Source of the DNA: Aralia elata
Lineage: Eukaryota > Streptophyta > Magnoliopsida > Apiales > Araliaceae
Direction of reading: 5' to 3'
Assembly: GCA_034770075.1 (NCBI GenBank)
Contig: CM068384.1
Location: 94,452,720-94,516,719, forward strand
DNA: 64,000 nt
Position 1 is the first letter of the stretch. Every line of letters starts with the position of its first letter. Shown here in pieces: positions 1 through 11,946 of the stretch. The notes under the pieces are model-generated. The model searched no databases. It saw only the letters and a list, made by a program, of their open reading frames with translations, and was not told the origin of the DNA. A program made the translations under genes and the position numbers.

Positions 1-731
1 TGCAACTATTATGAACTTGTTTCAGTGTGCATTCTATTCAAGAACTATTAATATTCAGTTGATGATTGTTCTACGTGAACTATATAATTTGAGAACTGCG
101 TAGCATGAGTAATAAGAAGCATGTATTAAGCATGAAGCATGTATGAAATGCATATCATGAGAAAACATGTATTATGTCGGAATGTAGAATTGCGTGCTAT
201 GTGGAACATGATAGACTGTTAGACTTGTTGGGCTATCGAGCTCAACCTTGCAAAACATAAATTTTTGCAGATTCAGGATGCAAAGCCAGACTTTAGCTTT
301 CAAGATGATAATGTCTAGAAGACGCATAAAGGAATGCTGTTTATTAGTTGAAATTCTTATTGTATCGAGATGATGATGTACGATGTAAACTTGATGTATT
401 CAATATATATACAAAAGAGTGTTTGTTTCAAATCCATTGTTTTGAATGGTTTATAGAGTTAATCCATAGAGTGATAATACTATATAAGAATGAATCCGAA
501 TGTAGAATTAAGTTGTTTGTACTCATATCTACTTCGATATATAATCATAAAGGTTGCGATTTAGGGAACGAAAGCAAGAAAGATATAAAATTTTAAATTA
601 TTCGCATTTTCATCTGTTATTTCATCTAAGTATGATGTAACGCTGAATCAAGATAGTATTTAACGCACAAGGTCAGCATTAAGATTAGTCCTAATTTGGA
701 TTAAGTTGGTCCCGATTTTGGGGGCGTTACA
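1..731 (+). mobile_element. 3' part of a Tekay-type LTR (Ty3/gypsy), + orientation
   Basis: The sequence ends in GGGGGCGTTACA at 720-731 and is followed at once by a tRNA-Met type primer binding site, so 731 is an LTR 3' end. The ending resembles the reverse complement of the ends of the minus-strand LTRs at 2075 and 15541. The LTR start lies outside the window. Short ORFs inside it (for example 348-596) have no recognisable domains. Family assignment is inferred from shared end and leader sequence. Confidence 0.6.
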
Positions 732-733
732 GT

Positions 734-745
734 TGGTATCAAAGT
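734..745 (+). other. Primer binding site (tRNA-iMet type)
   Basis: TGGTATCAAAGT lies three bases after the LTR end. It differs from the canonical TGGTATCAGAGC used by many plant Tekay and copia elements at the tRNA-iMet 3' end. The next ~50 bases match the leader of the minus-strand element at 15490-15540 (shared TAGGTTATAAA and CTATAACCTTA words), which supports a real 5' leader. Confidence 0.65.
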
Positions 746-1438
746 CGTAGGTTATAAAACTTAGGTAAGAGAAACCTCAGGCTATAACCTTACGGAAATA
801 ATAAAGATTTAGTATGAATAGTAAAATGGTTTATAATAAAAAGAGAAGAATAAGAAGATCGTAGAATAAGACGATCGTAAGGATAAGGAGAAATGATTGC
901 AAAATAAGATCACGACATGGTCGGATTGAATTATAGAATGACAGATGATCTGTCAAACGATTTAGTAGATATAGCCTGACGCTATAAAGATAAGATACTA
1001 TGAAGTAGTACAAGAATAAAAGTTAGGAGTTGTAGATGATGATATATGCATTTCATATTGAGTAAAGAGCAAGATAATATTTAATAAGATTGGGCAGGAT
1101 TTCAATTGAGGACTCATGTGACAGCTGAGTTGTACAAACCTTTGTATGGGCAGAGGTTTTGTGCTTGGTTTAACGACTACTTAGTTTATCATATTAATAA
1201 TCATTAAAATGTTAATGTCGCGCTATCAATGTATATATGGCAAGAAGGTGATTCTTTTCTCATGTTTATAATTGACAGATAAAAAATACTAAGGTTAGGT
1301 GCGAGTTCTTAAAACTCATGCTTATGGTTAGTTTGTGACTCATAACTATATGGTATGTTTTTGAACCCCTAAGCGTATGGACAGTTCCTGATTGGTTCTT
1401 GGACTACGTATTACCGGGACAAGTTCTTAAACTCATAT
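746..1438 (+). mobile_element. Decayed Tekay leader / gag-proximal remnant
   Basis: This AT-rich stretch follows the PBS and would correspond to the untranslated leader and start of gag. No gag motif is readable in any frame. It is cut at 1439 by the TGTGAC start of another LTR. Beyond its position I see nothing functional here. Confidence 0.4.
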
Positions 1439-2074
1439 TGTGACGAACGAGATTTTTGTAATTTAATTTAAATATTTATTGAATTAAATAAATATTTTTC
1501 GATGATTTAATTATTGAATTAAATAATTAATTGATGAATTTATGGTCGATTAATTTAATTATATGTGTTACATTAGTTAAATTAATGCAGAGAATTTTTA
1601 TATTCAAAGTACGTATCTAATTGAACTTATTTGATTAAATGAATTATTTAATAAGCATAATGTTATTCTAATTAATTTAATAATTAATTAGAGATTTAAT
1701 GATTTGTCATAATCAATAAATGAGAATTTTAATTATGTGACTATGTGATTTAATGTGGAATTATTCTATTTTATTTAATTGATTTAAATGAGATTATTTA
1801 GTTAATTAAAAATGTGACATTAAACTATATTATAAGCAATTTATTAAAATAAACTAGAAAGGAGGAATAAAAGTGCTAAACAAACAATGCCTTAGTGGAG
1901 GTTGGAGTCAGTTAACCTATTATGGGATTAACTGACAACCATGTTGTGTCAGTTCTTCATGATATGCATTGTTTTTTTAAGTCTAAGTCAGAGCAATACA
2001 GAGAGAAAAAGAGAGAAATACTTATGAAATCTTGAGATTAAAGAAGGAATTTGGAGAATCAAAGAGTTTCTTTC
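1439..2074 (+). mobile_element. Truncated LTR, same family as the LTR at 26671
   Basis: The start TGTGACGAACGAGATTTTTG matches 26671 almost base for base, and the similarity continues through a shared AATAAAAGTGCTAAACAAAC block to AGAGTTTCTTTC, where this copy is cut by the LTR at 2075. In the 26671 copy the sequence runs on as ATCTTCTTAC. It is therefore the first ~640 bases of an LTR, interrupted by a later insertion. No coding capacity. Confidence 0.7.
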
Positions 2075-5000
2075 TGTGACACCCCCAAATTCAGGTACCA
2101 AATACTCCGAACTTGGTGCTCACTATCTAAAACATCCAAACACCTTCAAGCAATATATGATAACTAAATGCGGAATAAATAATCATATGTTGATCATTTA
2201 GAAAGGTTTACATATGGGTCCCAAGGTCTACAACCTTAAATAGCTACAACGCGAAATACAAAGAAACAACTAGCGTAGCTTGAAATACAAAAGGGCCAAA
2301 GCCTAGACAAAACATAATAATGGACGGCGCGCCCATCCGAAGCCTAGTACTTCACCTTCTCCTTGCCCTTATCTCTGCTTGAGCACTCGGGCTGAACTGA
2401 AATGTTTTATGATATAGCAAGGGTGAGCAACGAGTTTGCTCAGCAAGTTTTAAATAAATGAGAGGGTTATATCATGAATGAATATGAATAACATCAGTCC
2501 AAGATAGACTATGAACATATACTAAGACATCAACCACATTGTCTGACCCTTATTAGGTTGTCAACTAGAGAGTAAGTACTCAAAGGGATCAACCTCTTGT
2601 ACCCATGAATATGCATACCATTTAACTCTGTCGCGTACCGTCTTTCAGATACTTAGGTTATATCCCCATCACGGGGTCGTTCATCTCTGTCTAAGAATCC
2701 ATCCCAACAACGGGTTTGGATAGCTTTTCAAGTAATTATCATGCACATGCCTAGCCGAACAAGTGGCTTAGGCTTCTCTTTGAACAGTGCATGAATAGCC
2801 GAAGCTTTATGTTAGTACAGTTCAACCACGGAATCTGAGAACAAATGCACAGTGTGCGAATGCCAACGATATCGGGGTGGAATAATTCTTAAAGCAATTA
2901 GACCACTTAACACGTACTGGGAAATAAAGTTCAAACTTAATTTGAAGAACTTATAACATAATATCAGAACCGTCATATAATACGAAGGGTATGAGGGTTT
3001 GGAATTTCAAAGTGGTGTAAATTAGGAAGCATAGATATGCACAGCAGTATAACAAACTGTGTGGAAGAATGCTAGCAAGGATATACACAATAGTTTAACA
3101 ATTGATCCAAAAACTCAAAGTGAGGGAACTTGCTCAATAATACTTGCACAACAACAATATATTTACACAAGGTGGTAGAAGTCAAGGAAACTTGCTCAAT
3201 TAAAGAGTGGATTTCAGAAACTTGCCTGAATCACTGCTTAATAATTTTCTCTACGTTTCTGTTCGGTAAGCACCCTAGAACATATGATTCATTCGCTGAT
3301 TAGACATAGCTATGCAGAAATAATATACCTAATAGATAAATATGAGCGACTCGCACTATCTATCCCATGGACCATTCCAACACTCTATTGTCCGATAGGA
3401 CAATTCCATGGACGGTGAGGAGGTAGTACCATCGACAGGGTCCATTCTAAGATGGTCAAAGAGTTCGGCTATCTTACTCTACGGATGTCGAATGGCTTTA
3501 GGGTCCCATCGGGATTTAAAAATAGTTCAAGGTACACTTGTTAGTCGATTCTGGATAGTATTGGGTCTTACCGACTCTCTACCGACAAGACTTCGGCTTC
3601 GGCTCCTGGTCGGAATCGTTCATAGTTTGGGGATCCCTTCGGGATCGGATATGCCTCGAGTCTAGCTTCGGGAAACCAGAGGTCTGGGTCTCCTTGTAAA
3701 TTTAAGACATCGGCTTCAGGTTATGACTTTGGAAGTCGGGTCCGAGCCTTATAGATATCGGGGGTTCGGCTTCGGGTCTAGTATTGAACTAAACCCAAAG
3801 CAAAGGCTACGACCTTCGGGTTTGACTACAGATTCCTCTACAGAAATTATCTTACAGTCTGATGGTATACTTCGGGTCTGGCCGACCCTTCTGCCGACAA
3901 AATCTTGGCTTCGGCTCCAGGTCAGAACCTTTCGTGGGTTGAGAGTCTCTTCGGGGTCGGACGTGAGTTTGGTTTGGCTTCAGGGAGCCAAACATTTAGA
4001 TCTCACTGATGTTATAAGGCTTCGTCTTCGAAGGTCAGGTTCAGACATTACTGATACTAGGGGTTTAGGTCTGACGACTATTCTCCTACCAAGGTTTGAC
4101 TTCAGATTCCACTTCGGAAATCACTCCACAGCCTAGGGTCGGGTAACTACCGTTACCTAACCTTATTACTTAGGTCCATGAGTTCGGGGTAAGGTGGCAG
4201 CCCTCACCGGACGACTCCGGTGTCCCCATCCGACTCTTAACATCTTGTTCGGATATGGTAACTAAGGTCTATACTGTGACTCGGGTTTAAGTCATGCTTC
4301 GACTATGTATTAAAATGACAGAAGATAAAGTAACTACTCTGTAACTATAAAGCTTGGTATCGCCACAACGACTCAACCTGTGATGGTCGACTCATCTAGC
4401 ACTGACTTAGTGAAAGGAAATCCGACCGGACAAGGGAGATAAATGTTGAGAATCAAGAGAAAGAGTCTTACATCTTCTACTGTCCGACTGCTAACCCTCT
4501 AGCTTTCGAACTTTGATTCTCCCTCTAAACGGCGGAAATACCTCTCAAAGTAACTCTTACCGCACTATCTCTCTCTAGGATCTGTATTGAATAACTCGGC
4601 AAGCTTTTAGGACTAGTTCATAGCGGTATTACCCGTTGGTTGTTCAGGTTTAGGTGAAAAGTTCCACCAACCGAGCTCCTCAGCCATCCCCATTAATCAT
4701 GGTTTAAGCTTTAATCGACGCAATAGACGGTATAGGCCATTGGCCCGGTGCAGCGGCTCAAACTTGCACGCAATGGCAAGTTATTAAGTCAGCTTTTAAC
4801 AGAGAACCACGTGGTCGGGTTGCACCCCATCTGGGCTACTGGAGCCTAGTCGCTAACCAGTTCAAAACAACCCAACATGGACTGGGCTTATTAAAACGAA
4901 GTGTACGGGCTGACCCATTATTAGAACCTCTTAGTGGAAATAATAATGCTAGCCCTTCACAAGGCCACAAATAATTATTTGGGCTTGTTTAATCAACGCA

Positions 5001-5145
5001 AAGCTAGTCCAATATACTCGGACTATTAAATCAATAAATCAAATAACCACACATAGCTACCCAAATCATTAATGAGCCGATGAAAATGACAAAGGTTAAT
5101 ATATATGTCTCAATAATATTGCTAGGAAAAATCGTGGTCCATACA
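2075..5145 (-). mobile_element. Complete 3' LTR of a minus-strand Tekay element
   Basis: On the + strand it starts TGTGACACCCCC and ends GGTCCATACA, with the polypurine tract and chromodomain of a minus-strand pol directly to the right, so read on the minus strand this is the 3' LTR (about 3.07 kb). It shares a block around 2340-2460 (splice-acceptor-like segment and CTTGCCCTT run) with the LTR at 15541-18592. The two are too diverged to be a pair from one insertion. A CpG-rich patch at 3400-4200 is built of repeated TTCGGCTTCGGGTC-like words and makes spurious ORFs. Confidence 0.7.
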
Positions 5146-5207
5146 TCCTCCCCCCCCCCCCCCCCCCCCCCCCCCCACCCCCCCCCCCCCCCCCCCCCCC
5201 CCCCCGC
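5146..5207 (-). repeat. Polypurine tract expanded to a ~56-nt homopolymer
   Basis: The + strand shows an almost pure C run from 5150 to 5205, broken by one A at 5177, exactly between the end of pol and the LTR boundary. On the element strand this is a G tract at the PPT, the primer site for plus-strand DNA synthesis. Sister elements have only 5-6 G at this place (11936-11942 and 26595-26600). Expansion by slippage, or an assembly error in a homopolymer, are both possible. Confidence 0.7.
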
Positions 5208-5630
5208 TTATAAGAATTTCGTCCCCGGAATTTCAACATAAGGTCCCTCGAAAATATGCGGATAATCCGCCCTCATCTTTTCCTCAAGCTCCCATGTAGC
5301 TTCTTCAAATGCGTGATTCCTCCATATAACTTTAACGGAATGAATGATTTTATTCCTCAGCTTCTGCTCCTTCTTATCGAGTATCTGGATAAGAACTTCT
5401 TCGTACGATAAGTCCTTCTCGACTTGAATTGGTTCATAGGGTATAACGTGCTTGTAGTCTGGTTTATATGGCTGCAACACTAACATATGAAACACATTGT
5501 GAATGTGCTCAAGTTCAGGAAGTAATGCTATGAACCTAGGGCTTAATTTACCCTTCTTACCAAAACGAATCTTCCTTTTTCAGGGAGATACCTTCAGAAA
5601 CACAAAACTACCCACGTCGAAGTCCCGCTG
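5208..5630 (-). pseudogene. Tekay integrase C-terminus and chromodomain
   Basis: The open part (5208-5495) carries the linker YKPDYKHVI followed by a chromodomain-like segment: VEKDLSYEE start, KEQKLRNK, VIWRNH and EATWELEEKM with the aromatic Trp positions. Chromodomains of Tekay/Del chromoviruses sit at the integrase C-terminus and are thought to steer integration to heterochromatin. The GPY-type segment between 5496 and 5630 is readable only with stops and frame changes, so this end is disconnected from the integrase core upstream. Confidence 0.8.
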
Positions 5631-6764
5631 TTAACGATGCAGGTTAGCGTACTTCTTCTGACGGTCTTGGGCCGCTACCAGGCGATTTCTGATCAGCTTC
5701 ACGGCATCTGCTATTTGTTGCACCATTTCCGGTCCTAGCAGTCTTTGTTCTCCAACCTCGTCCCAACACAACGGTGTTCGGCATTTTCTTCCGTATAGCA
5801 CTTCGTACGGTGGCATTTCGATACTAGCGTGATAACTATTGTTGTAAGCAAACTCTACTAACGGCAGGTGATCATCCCAACTGCCTTTCAAATCTATTAC
5901 AACCGCTCTAAGCATGTTCTCTAAGGTTTGAATTGTTCGTTCGCTCTGACCATCAGTTTGAGGGTGATACGCAGTAATCAACCTCAACTGTGTCCCCATC
6001 ATTTCCTGCAAACTCTTCCAAAAATTCGACATAAAGTGCGGATCTCTATCCGATACAATAGATATTGGCACTCCATGTCGCGACACGATCTCTTCCACAT
6101 AGAGTTTCGCTAATTGCTCCAGATTGTACTGTATCCTGATCAGTAAAAAATGAGCAGACTTGGTCAGACGGTCCACGATTACCCAGATGGCGTCTAACCC
6201 CTTTTGCGTCGGTGGAAGTCCTACCACAAAATCCATCGTGATGGGTTCCCACTTCCATTCTGAAATTTCCAATGGTTGAAGGAGTCCGCTCGGTCGCTTG
6301 TCCTCTGCCTTAACTCGTTGGCATGTCAGACATCTGCTGACACACTCTGCTACCTCCCTCTTCATACTCGACCACCAAAAGTTTGGTTGCAAGTCCTGAT
6401 ACATCTTTGTGCTGTCGGGATGCACTGAGTACCTCGTACTGTGAGCTTCTTGGAGAATCTTTACTCTTAGACCTAGATCTAACGGTACCCAAATCCTCCC
6501 TTCAAACCTTAGCAGCCATGCGCTATCAATCTTATACTTGAGCTCTTCCTCTTCGGAAATACGTTTCTTGATACTACCATAATCTTCATCCTTTTCCTGA
6601 GCCTCCTTGATTTTATCTAATAAGGTCGGGCTTGCTGTTACTATACATAATTTCTCGTCTGACTCCATTGGGTATCTCACCTCCAGCTCCAGTCGTTCAA
6701 ATTCTTTCACCAACTCCCCCTGAGTCGTCACCATCAGCAACTTCTCCCTGCCTTTTCTGCTCAA
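5631..6764 (-). pseudogene. Tekay integrase core
   Basis: A 377-residue open frame begins in the RNase H/integrase linker. It shows the HHCC zinc finger (HSTRYSVHP to CLTCQRVKAED, residues ~110-155) and the DDE catalytic core: Asp in ITMDFVVGLP, Asp in IVSDRDPHF, Glu in TDGQSERTIQ. Integrase inserts the cDNA into host DNA and belongs to one gag-pol polyprotein. It stops at a premature codon before the GPY/chromodomain part, and is out of frame with the RNase H frame to its right. The catalytic residues look intact, so decay is recent or mild here. Confidence 0.85.
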
Positions 6765-6772
6765 GGCGTCGG

Positions 6773-7949
6773 CTACAACATTTGCTTTGCCTGGATGGTA
6801 AAGATCTCACAATCATAATCTTTGATCAATTCCAACCATCGGCGCTGCCTCATGTTCAGCTCCTTCTGAGTGAAGATATACTTCAAACTTTTATGGTCCG
6901 TGTATATCTTACACTTCTCCCCATATAGGTAGTGCCTCCAAATCTTCAAGGCGAAAACTACCGCGGCCAACTCCAAGTCATGAGTCGGGTAACCCTTCTC
7001 ATAATTCTTCAGCTGACGTGACGCGTATGCAATAACCTTGTCATTCTGCATCAGCACACAGCCAAGACCTTTGTGTGACGCGTCACTATACACTACAAAA
7101 CCTCCAGTGTTGTCCGGTAAAGCTAACACCGGTGTTTGACTAAGTCTCTTTTTCAACTCCATAAAACTTTCTTCGCATTTCTCCGTCCAAACGAACTTAA
7201 CTGCTTTTCTGGTAAAATTGGTCAATGGCGATGCTAGCTTAGAAAAATCCTGGATGAATCTCCGATAGTATCCCGCTAATCCCAAGAAACTCCTGATCTC
7301 CGTTGGCGTCTTTGGTCCTTCCCAATTAATAATCGCTTCTACTTTTGCTGGATCCACAGAAACACCATTCTTATCAATGACATGACCTAGAAATTGCACT
7401 CTCTGTAACCAAAACTCACACTTGGAAAACTTCGCGTACAGCTTCTCTCTTCTGAGAGCTTGCAATACAATCCTTAAGTGTTCCGCATGCTCCTCCTCCG
7501 ACTCCGAATACACCAAGATGTCATCGATGAATACGACTACGAACTTGTCCAAGTACTGCTTGAACACTATGTTCATCATATCCATGAATGCTGCTGGTGC
7601 ATTCGTTAATCCGAATGACATCACCAGAAACTCGAAATGCCCATAACGAGTTCTGAATGCCGTCTTCGGGATATCCTCTTGTCTAACCTTCAGTTGGCGA
7701 TAACCCGTTCTCAAATCAATTTTTTGAAAAGTACTTCGCTCCCTTGAGTTGGTCGAATAAATTGTCTATTCTGGGCAACGGATACTTATTCTTAATCGTA
7801 ACTTTGTTCAACTCGTGATAGTCGATACAAAGCCTCATCGATCCATCTTTCTTCTTCACGAACAGAACTGGCGCTCCCCATGGTGACACGTTTGGCCTGA
7901 TATAACCTTTGTCTAATAGTTCTTACAATTGAACCATCAGCTCTTTCAT
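6773..7949 (-). pseudogene. Tekay reverse transcriptase and RNase H
   Basis: The ORF 6773-7714 covers the RT palm and thumb (KTAFRTRYGHFEF, MSFGLTNAPAAF, catalytic FIDDILVYS) and RNase H (VVYSDASHKGLG, YTDHKSLKYIF). The N-terminal RT part (7715-7949) is readable only in another frame; the switch falls in a run of six A on the element strand near 7720, typical of a slippage indel. A second frame break near 6780 separates RNase H from integrase. RT and RNase H copy the element RNA into DNA in the particle. Confidence 0.85.
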
Positions 7950-8816
7950 CTATACTAGTGCCATTCGGTAAGGAGCCTTGGATATCGGTGTCGTCCCTAG
8001 TACCAAGTCAATCACAAATTCTATCTCTCTATCTGGTGGTAAGCCCGATAATTCCTCTTGGAAGACGTCTGGAAATTCCCTTACTACCGGTATCTGACCC
8101 AGCTCACCCCCTACTCTTCGGGTGTCAATCACATGGGCTAGATATCCCACACAACCCTTCTGTAGCAATCTCCTCGCTTGCATCATCGTCAGACAACAAG
8201 ATTGTCTCGGTGATTTACTACCATAGAATACGACCTTTGACTTTTCTGAAGTCATCAGGTATATGCACTTCTCCCAACAGTCGATGACTGCTCCGTGACT
8301 CAATAACCAATCCATCCCAAGGATTACATCGAATTCTCCCAAACGAATTGGTATCAAGTTCACGCTAAGCTTAAGCCCTCTCAAATCGACGCAACAATTC
8401 CTATGAATGTAGTCTACAGGAATAATCGCTTGGTTGGCTACTTCTACGTTCATAGGGTTTTCTAATCTTTCATGAGGTAAGCCTAATTGTTTAGCAAACT
8501 CTTCGGAAACAAAATAGCAGGTAGCACTCGAATCAAATAACACGTAGGCATTGACAGTATTGATTGGGATAATACCTGACACCACGTCCTTCGCCTGCAC
8601 TACATCCTGCATGGTCATGTTGAATGTGCACGCTATTGGTCGACTTGCTTGATTTGCGGGTCCTCCGATGGTCAACTTGTTGTTGTTGTTGTTGTGGCTG
8701 TTATTGTTGTTGTTCCGGTTACCGCTAGCTACATCGCCCTTCCTCTTCGGGCAATCCCTATTCAGATGATCCGATGCTCCACACGAGAAACATCCAGCCT
8801 TCTTCCCTTTGGGCAC
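7950..8816 (-). pseudogene. Tekay gag C-terminus (zinc knuckle) and aspartic protease
   Basis: This 288-residue frame starts with a CCHC knuckle (CFSCGASDHLNRDCP), then an Asn-rich linker, then a retroviral-type protease (LFDSSATCYFVS near residues 92-104 and DVILGMDWL). The usual D-S/T-G active-site triad reads D-S-S, so the protease is probably inactive. The frame ends just inside RT (APYRMA) at a stop. Gag knuckles bind genomic RNA; the protease cleaves the polyprotein. Confidence 0.85.
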
Positions 8817-9413
8817 TGAGAAGCAATATGTCCCAACTGTCCACAGTTATAGCAAATACCCTTCCCCCTCATTCATTCACCTAGGTGACTTTTCCCACAA
8901 TTGTTACACTTATTCCCCTTCTTAGCCACCTCTCCAGCCTTGTTGCTTCCAGAGGTTTGGCTATCACTCCACTTCCTCTTGTTCTGATTGCTACCTCCAC
9001 TACTACATTCTTTGTTACCCTCCTGGTTCTTTTTCTTGTCCTGGTTGTATTTGATCAACGCCTCACTTCCTCCTTCCGCAATGATCGCCCTCTCTAGTAG
9101 AGTCAAAAACGTGCTACTCTGTAGTACTGTAACTCGACTGAAGATCCACGGTTTTAGTCCCTGTTCACGCCTTCTTGCTTTCCTGGCCTCAGTATCAACT
9201 TGGTGAGGTGCAAATCTGGCCAACTCGTTAAACCTTGCCGCGTATTCGGCAACCGTCATGTTACCTTGCTTGAGTTCTAGGAATTTTACCTCCAAATTTG
9301 TTTTCATACTCTCCGGGAAGTAGTTTTCAAAAAACAAGTCCTTAAAGCATTCCCACGGAATCACTCCTTCCCCAACACGACCCCTATTGGCCTTCCACCA
9401 ATAGTTAAAGGTA
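8817..9413 (-). pseudogene. Tekay gag (capsid part), truncated
   Basis: The 163-residue frame at 8873-9364 contains the retrotransposon gag signature around WECFKDLFFENYFPES and the KQGNMTVAEYAARFNELARFAP block, then a Lys/Ser-rich linker and a CNNCGKSHLGE knuckle. A stop (TGA) replaces the last Cys codon of that knuckle. Upstream the frame continues in sense to ~9413, where the sequence abruptly becomes + strand RT. The gag N-terminus and the element's 5' half are therefore missing at this junction. Confidence 0.8.
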
Positions 9414-10625
9414 AGAAAAGAAGATGTGCCGAAGACAGCGTTTAGGACACGCTACGGACATTATGAGTTTCTTGTAATGTCGTTTGGATTAACAAATGCG
9501 CCGGCGACATTCATGGACTTGATGAATCGAGTGTTTAAACCATGCTTAGATAAATTTGTCGTAGTGTTCATCGATAATATTTTAGTATACTCGAGAACAA
9601 AGGAAGAGTATGGTGAACACTTAAGAAGCGTATTAGAGATATTACGCAAGGAACAACTTTATGCAAAGTTTTCCAAGTGTGAGTTCTGGTTGGAACGAGT
9701 CTAGTTCTTAGGTTATGTAATTGACAAGAATGGAATAGCGGTGGATCCAACAAAGATAGAGGCGGTTGTGAATTGGGAACAACCAACAACTCCAACAGAA
9801 GTACGAAGTTTTCTTGGGTTAGCAGGGTACTATCGGCGTTTTATACAAGATTTTTCAAAAATAGCGACCCCGTTAACCAATTTAGCTCGAAAGACGGTAA
9901 AATATGTCTGGACAGATAAATGTGAAGAAAGCTTCCGAGAGTTAAAGAAACGATTGAGCATGGCACCAGTGTTATCTTTACCAGATGATACAGGAGGCCT
10001 TGTCATTTATAGTGATGCATCACACAAGGGATTGGGTTGTGTGTTAATGCAACATAGGAAGGTGATAGCGTATGCATCACGACAACTCAAAGATTATGAG
10101 AAGAGGTATCCTACGCATGATCTTGAGTTAGCTGCGGTAGTATTTGCCTTAAAAATTTGGAGGCATTACTTGTATGGAGAGAAGTGTGAAATATACACAG
10201 ATCATAAAAGTTTGAAGTATATTTTCACACAGAAGGAATTAAATATGAGGCAGAGGAGATGGCTAGAGTTGATAAAGGATTTCGACTGTGAAATTTTATA
10301 TCACCCCGAGAAAGCCAACGTCGTAGCAGACGCATTAAGTAGGAAGAACCAAGAAAAGTTGAATATAATAACCAACAACGAGGTACTGGTAAAAGAGTTT
10401 GACAAACTTGAGATTGAGGTAAGAGTTCCAGTGAATTCTACCCAAAAGTTATTTGTTGTGGAGAATGGTTCAACTTTGTTGGAGAGAATCAAGGGACTAC
10501 AGGAGACTGATGAAGAGTGTCAGAAGGGTAAGACTGAAATAACCCATAAGAAGAATAACAAATTCAGAGTGGATAAGGATGGGGTACTGAGGTACGAAGA
10601 TAGAATTTGGGTACCCTCAGTATAA
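9414..10625 (+). pseudogene. Second Tekay copy: RT C-part and RNase H
   Basis: Starting mid-RT (EDVPKTAFRTRYGHYEF) the + strand encodes MSFGLTNAPATF, the catalytic loop as FIDNILVYS (second Asp of the usual DD pair is Asn), a stop at ~9703 (VQFL region), then thumb and RNase H (VIYSDASHKGLG, YTDHKSLKYIF, ADALSRKNQEK) to a TAA at 10623. There is no 5' part of this element in the window; it is joined head to head with the gag of the minus-strand copy. The Asp to Asn change alone should disable RT. Confidence 0.85.
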
Positions 10626-11495
10626 GAACTGAAAGATGAAATACTGAATGAAGCCCATAGTTCTAAGTTCGTTGTGCATCTAGGTAGTACAAAAATGTAC
10701 AAAGATTTAAGCCGACACTTTTGGTGGTCTAACATGAAAAGAGAAATAGCGGAGTGGGTAAGTAAATGTTTAACGTGTCAAAGGGTTAAAGCTGAACACC
10801 AAAAGTCGAGTGGATTACTACAGCCCTTAGAAATTCTTGAGTGGACATGGGAACATATCACTATGGATTTCGTAGTAGGTCTTCCAAAGACACCGAAAGG
10901 TCACAATGCCATTTGGGTAATTGTAGATCGTCTTACCAAATCAGCTCATTTTCTACCCATAAAAGTCAAATTCAGTTTTGACTAGTTAGCCAAACTTTAC
11001 ATCAATGAAGTTATTTCTAGACATGGAGTCCCTGTTTCTATAGTATCAGACCGAGATCCCTGATTTATTTCAAATTTTTGGACAAGTCTCCAGAAACATT
11101 TAGGAAGTCAGTTGAGATTAAGCACAGCTTATCACCCACAAACGGACGGTTAGAGTGAGAGAACAATTCAAACATTGGAGGACATGTTACGCACTTGCAT
11201 CATGGACTTCAAGGGAAGTTAGGAAGATTAGTTACCTTTGGTAGAGTTCACCTACAACAATAGCTATCATGCTAGCATAGGAATGCCACCATTTGATGCT
11301 TTGTATGGAAGGAAATGTAGGATGCCTTTATGTTGGGACGAAGTCAGTGAGCAATAAATGCTAGGACCCGAAATAGTTCAACAAACCGCTGAGGTAGTTT
11401 GAATTATACGAGGAAGATTGTAAGTATCTCAAGATCGACAGAAGAAATATGCGGATCGACACAGGAAGCTATAAGATTTCGATGTCGGTAGTCAC
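10626..11495 (+). pseudogene. Second Tekay copy: integrase, many stops
   Basis: The zinc-finger part (HLGSTKMYKDL to CLTCQRVKAEH) and first catalytic Asp (ITMDFVVGLP) lie in the open stretch 10674-10985. After it the integrase core continues in the same sense with stops at several places where relatives have Gln, Arg or Trp (after SDRDP, in TDG-SER, before LAKLY). The catalytic Glu region is still recognisable. This is a dead copy. Confidence 0.8.
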
Positions 11496-11946
11496 GTGTT
11501 TTTAAAAGTTTCTTCGTGGAAAGGCAAAATACATTTCGGCAAGAAGGAAAAATTGAGTCCGAGATTCATTGAACCATTTCAGATATTGAGAAGGATAGGT
11601 GAAGTAGCTTATGAGGTAGCCTTACCTTCTGAGTTAGAACATATCCATAACGTGTTTTATGTGTCCGTGTTACGACCATACAAACCTAATTATAAACACG
11701 TTATAGATTAAGAGCCTATTCAGATCGAGAAAGATTTATCATATGAAGAATTTCCTATTGAAATCAAAGATAGGAAAGAACATCTACGTAATAAAGTGAT
11801 ACCTTCAGTCAAAGTTATCTGGAGGAATCAAAACATAGAGGAAGCTACGTGGGAGCTCGAGAGTAAAATGTGAGATAACTACCCACACTTGTTTTTGTAA
11901 TCTGTACTGTAATTTCGAGGACGAAATTCTTATTAGTGGGGGTGAA
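11496..11946 (+). pseudogene. Second Tekay copy: GPY/chromodomain end and PPT
   Basis: Residues FLKVSSWKGKIHFGKKEKLSPRF and VLRPYKPNYKHVI mark the integrase C-terminal GPY module. After a stop at 11709 comes the chromodomain-like stretch (QIEKDLSYEE, VIWRNQNIEEATWELE), again with a stop near its end. The GAGGACGAAATTC-TTA element end and the PPT AGTGGGGGTGAA at 11935-11946 follow, and the LTR starts at 11947. The same three-part ending is present at 5208 and 26600. Confidence 0.8.

Noticed and set aside
3408..4136. Two + strand ORFs in the Tekay LTR
   Set aside because: They are open because of CpG-rich TTCGG-type words; no known domain and they lie inside an LTR.
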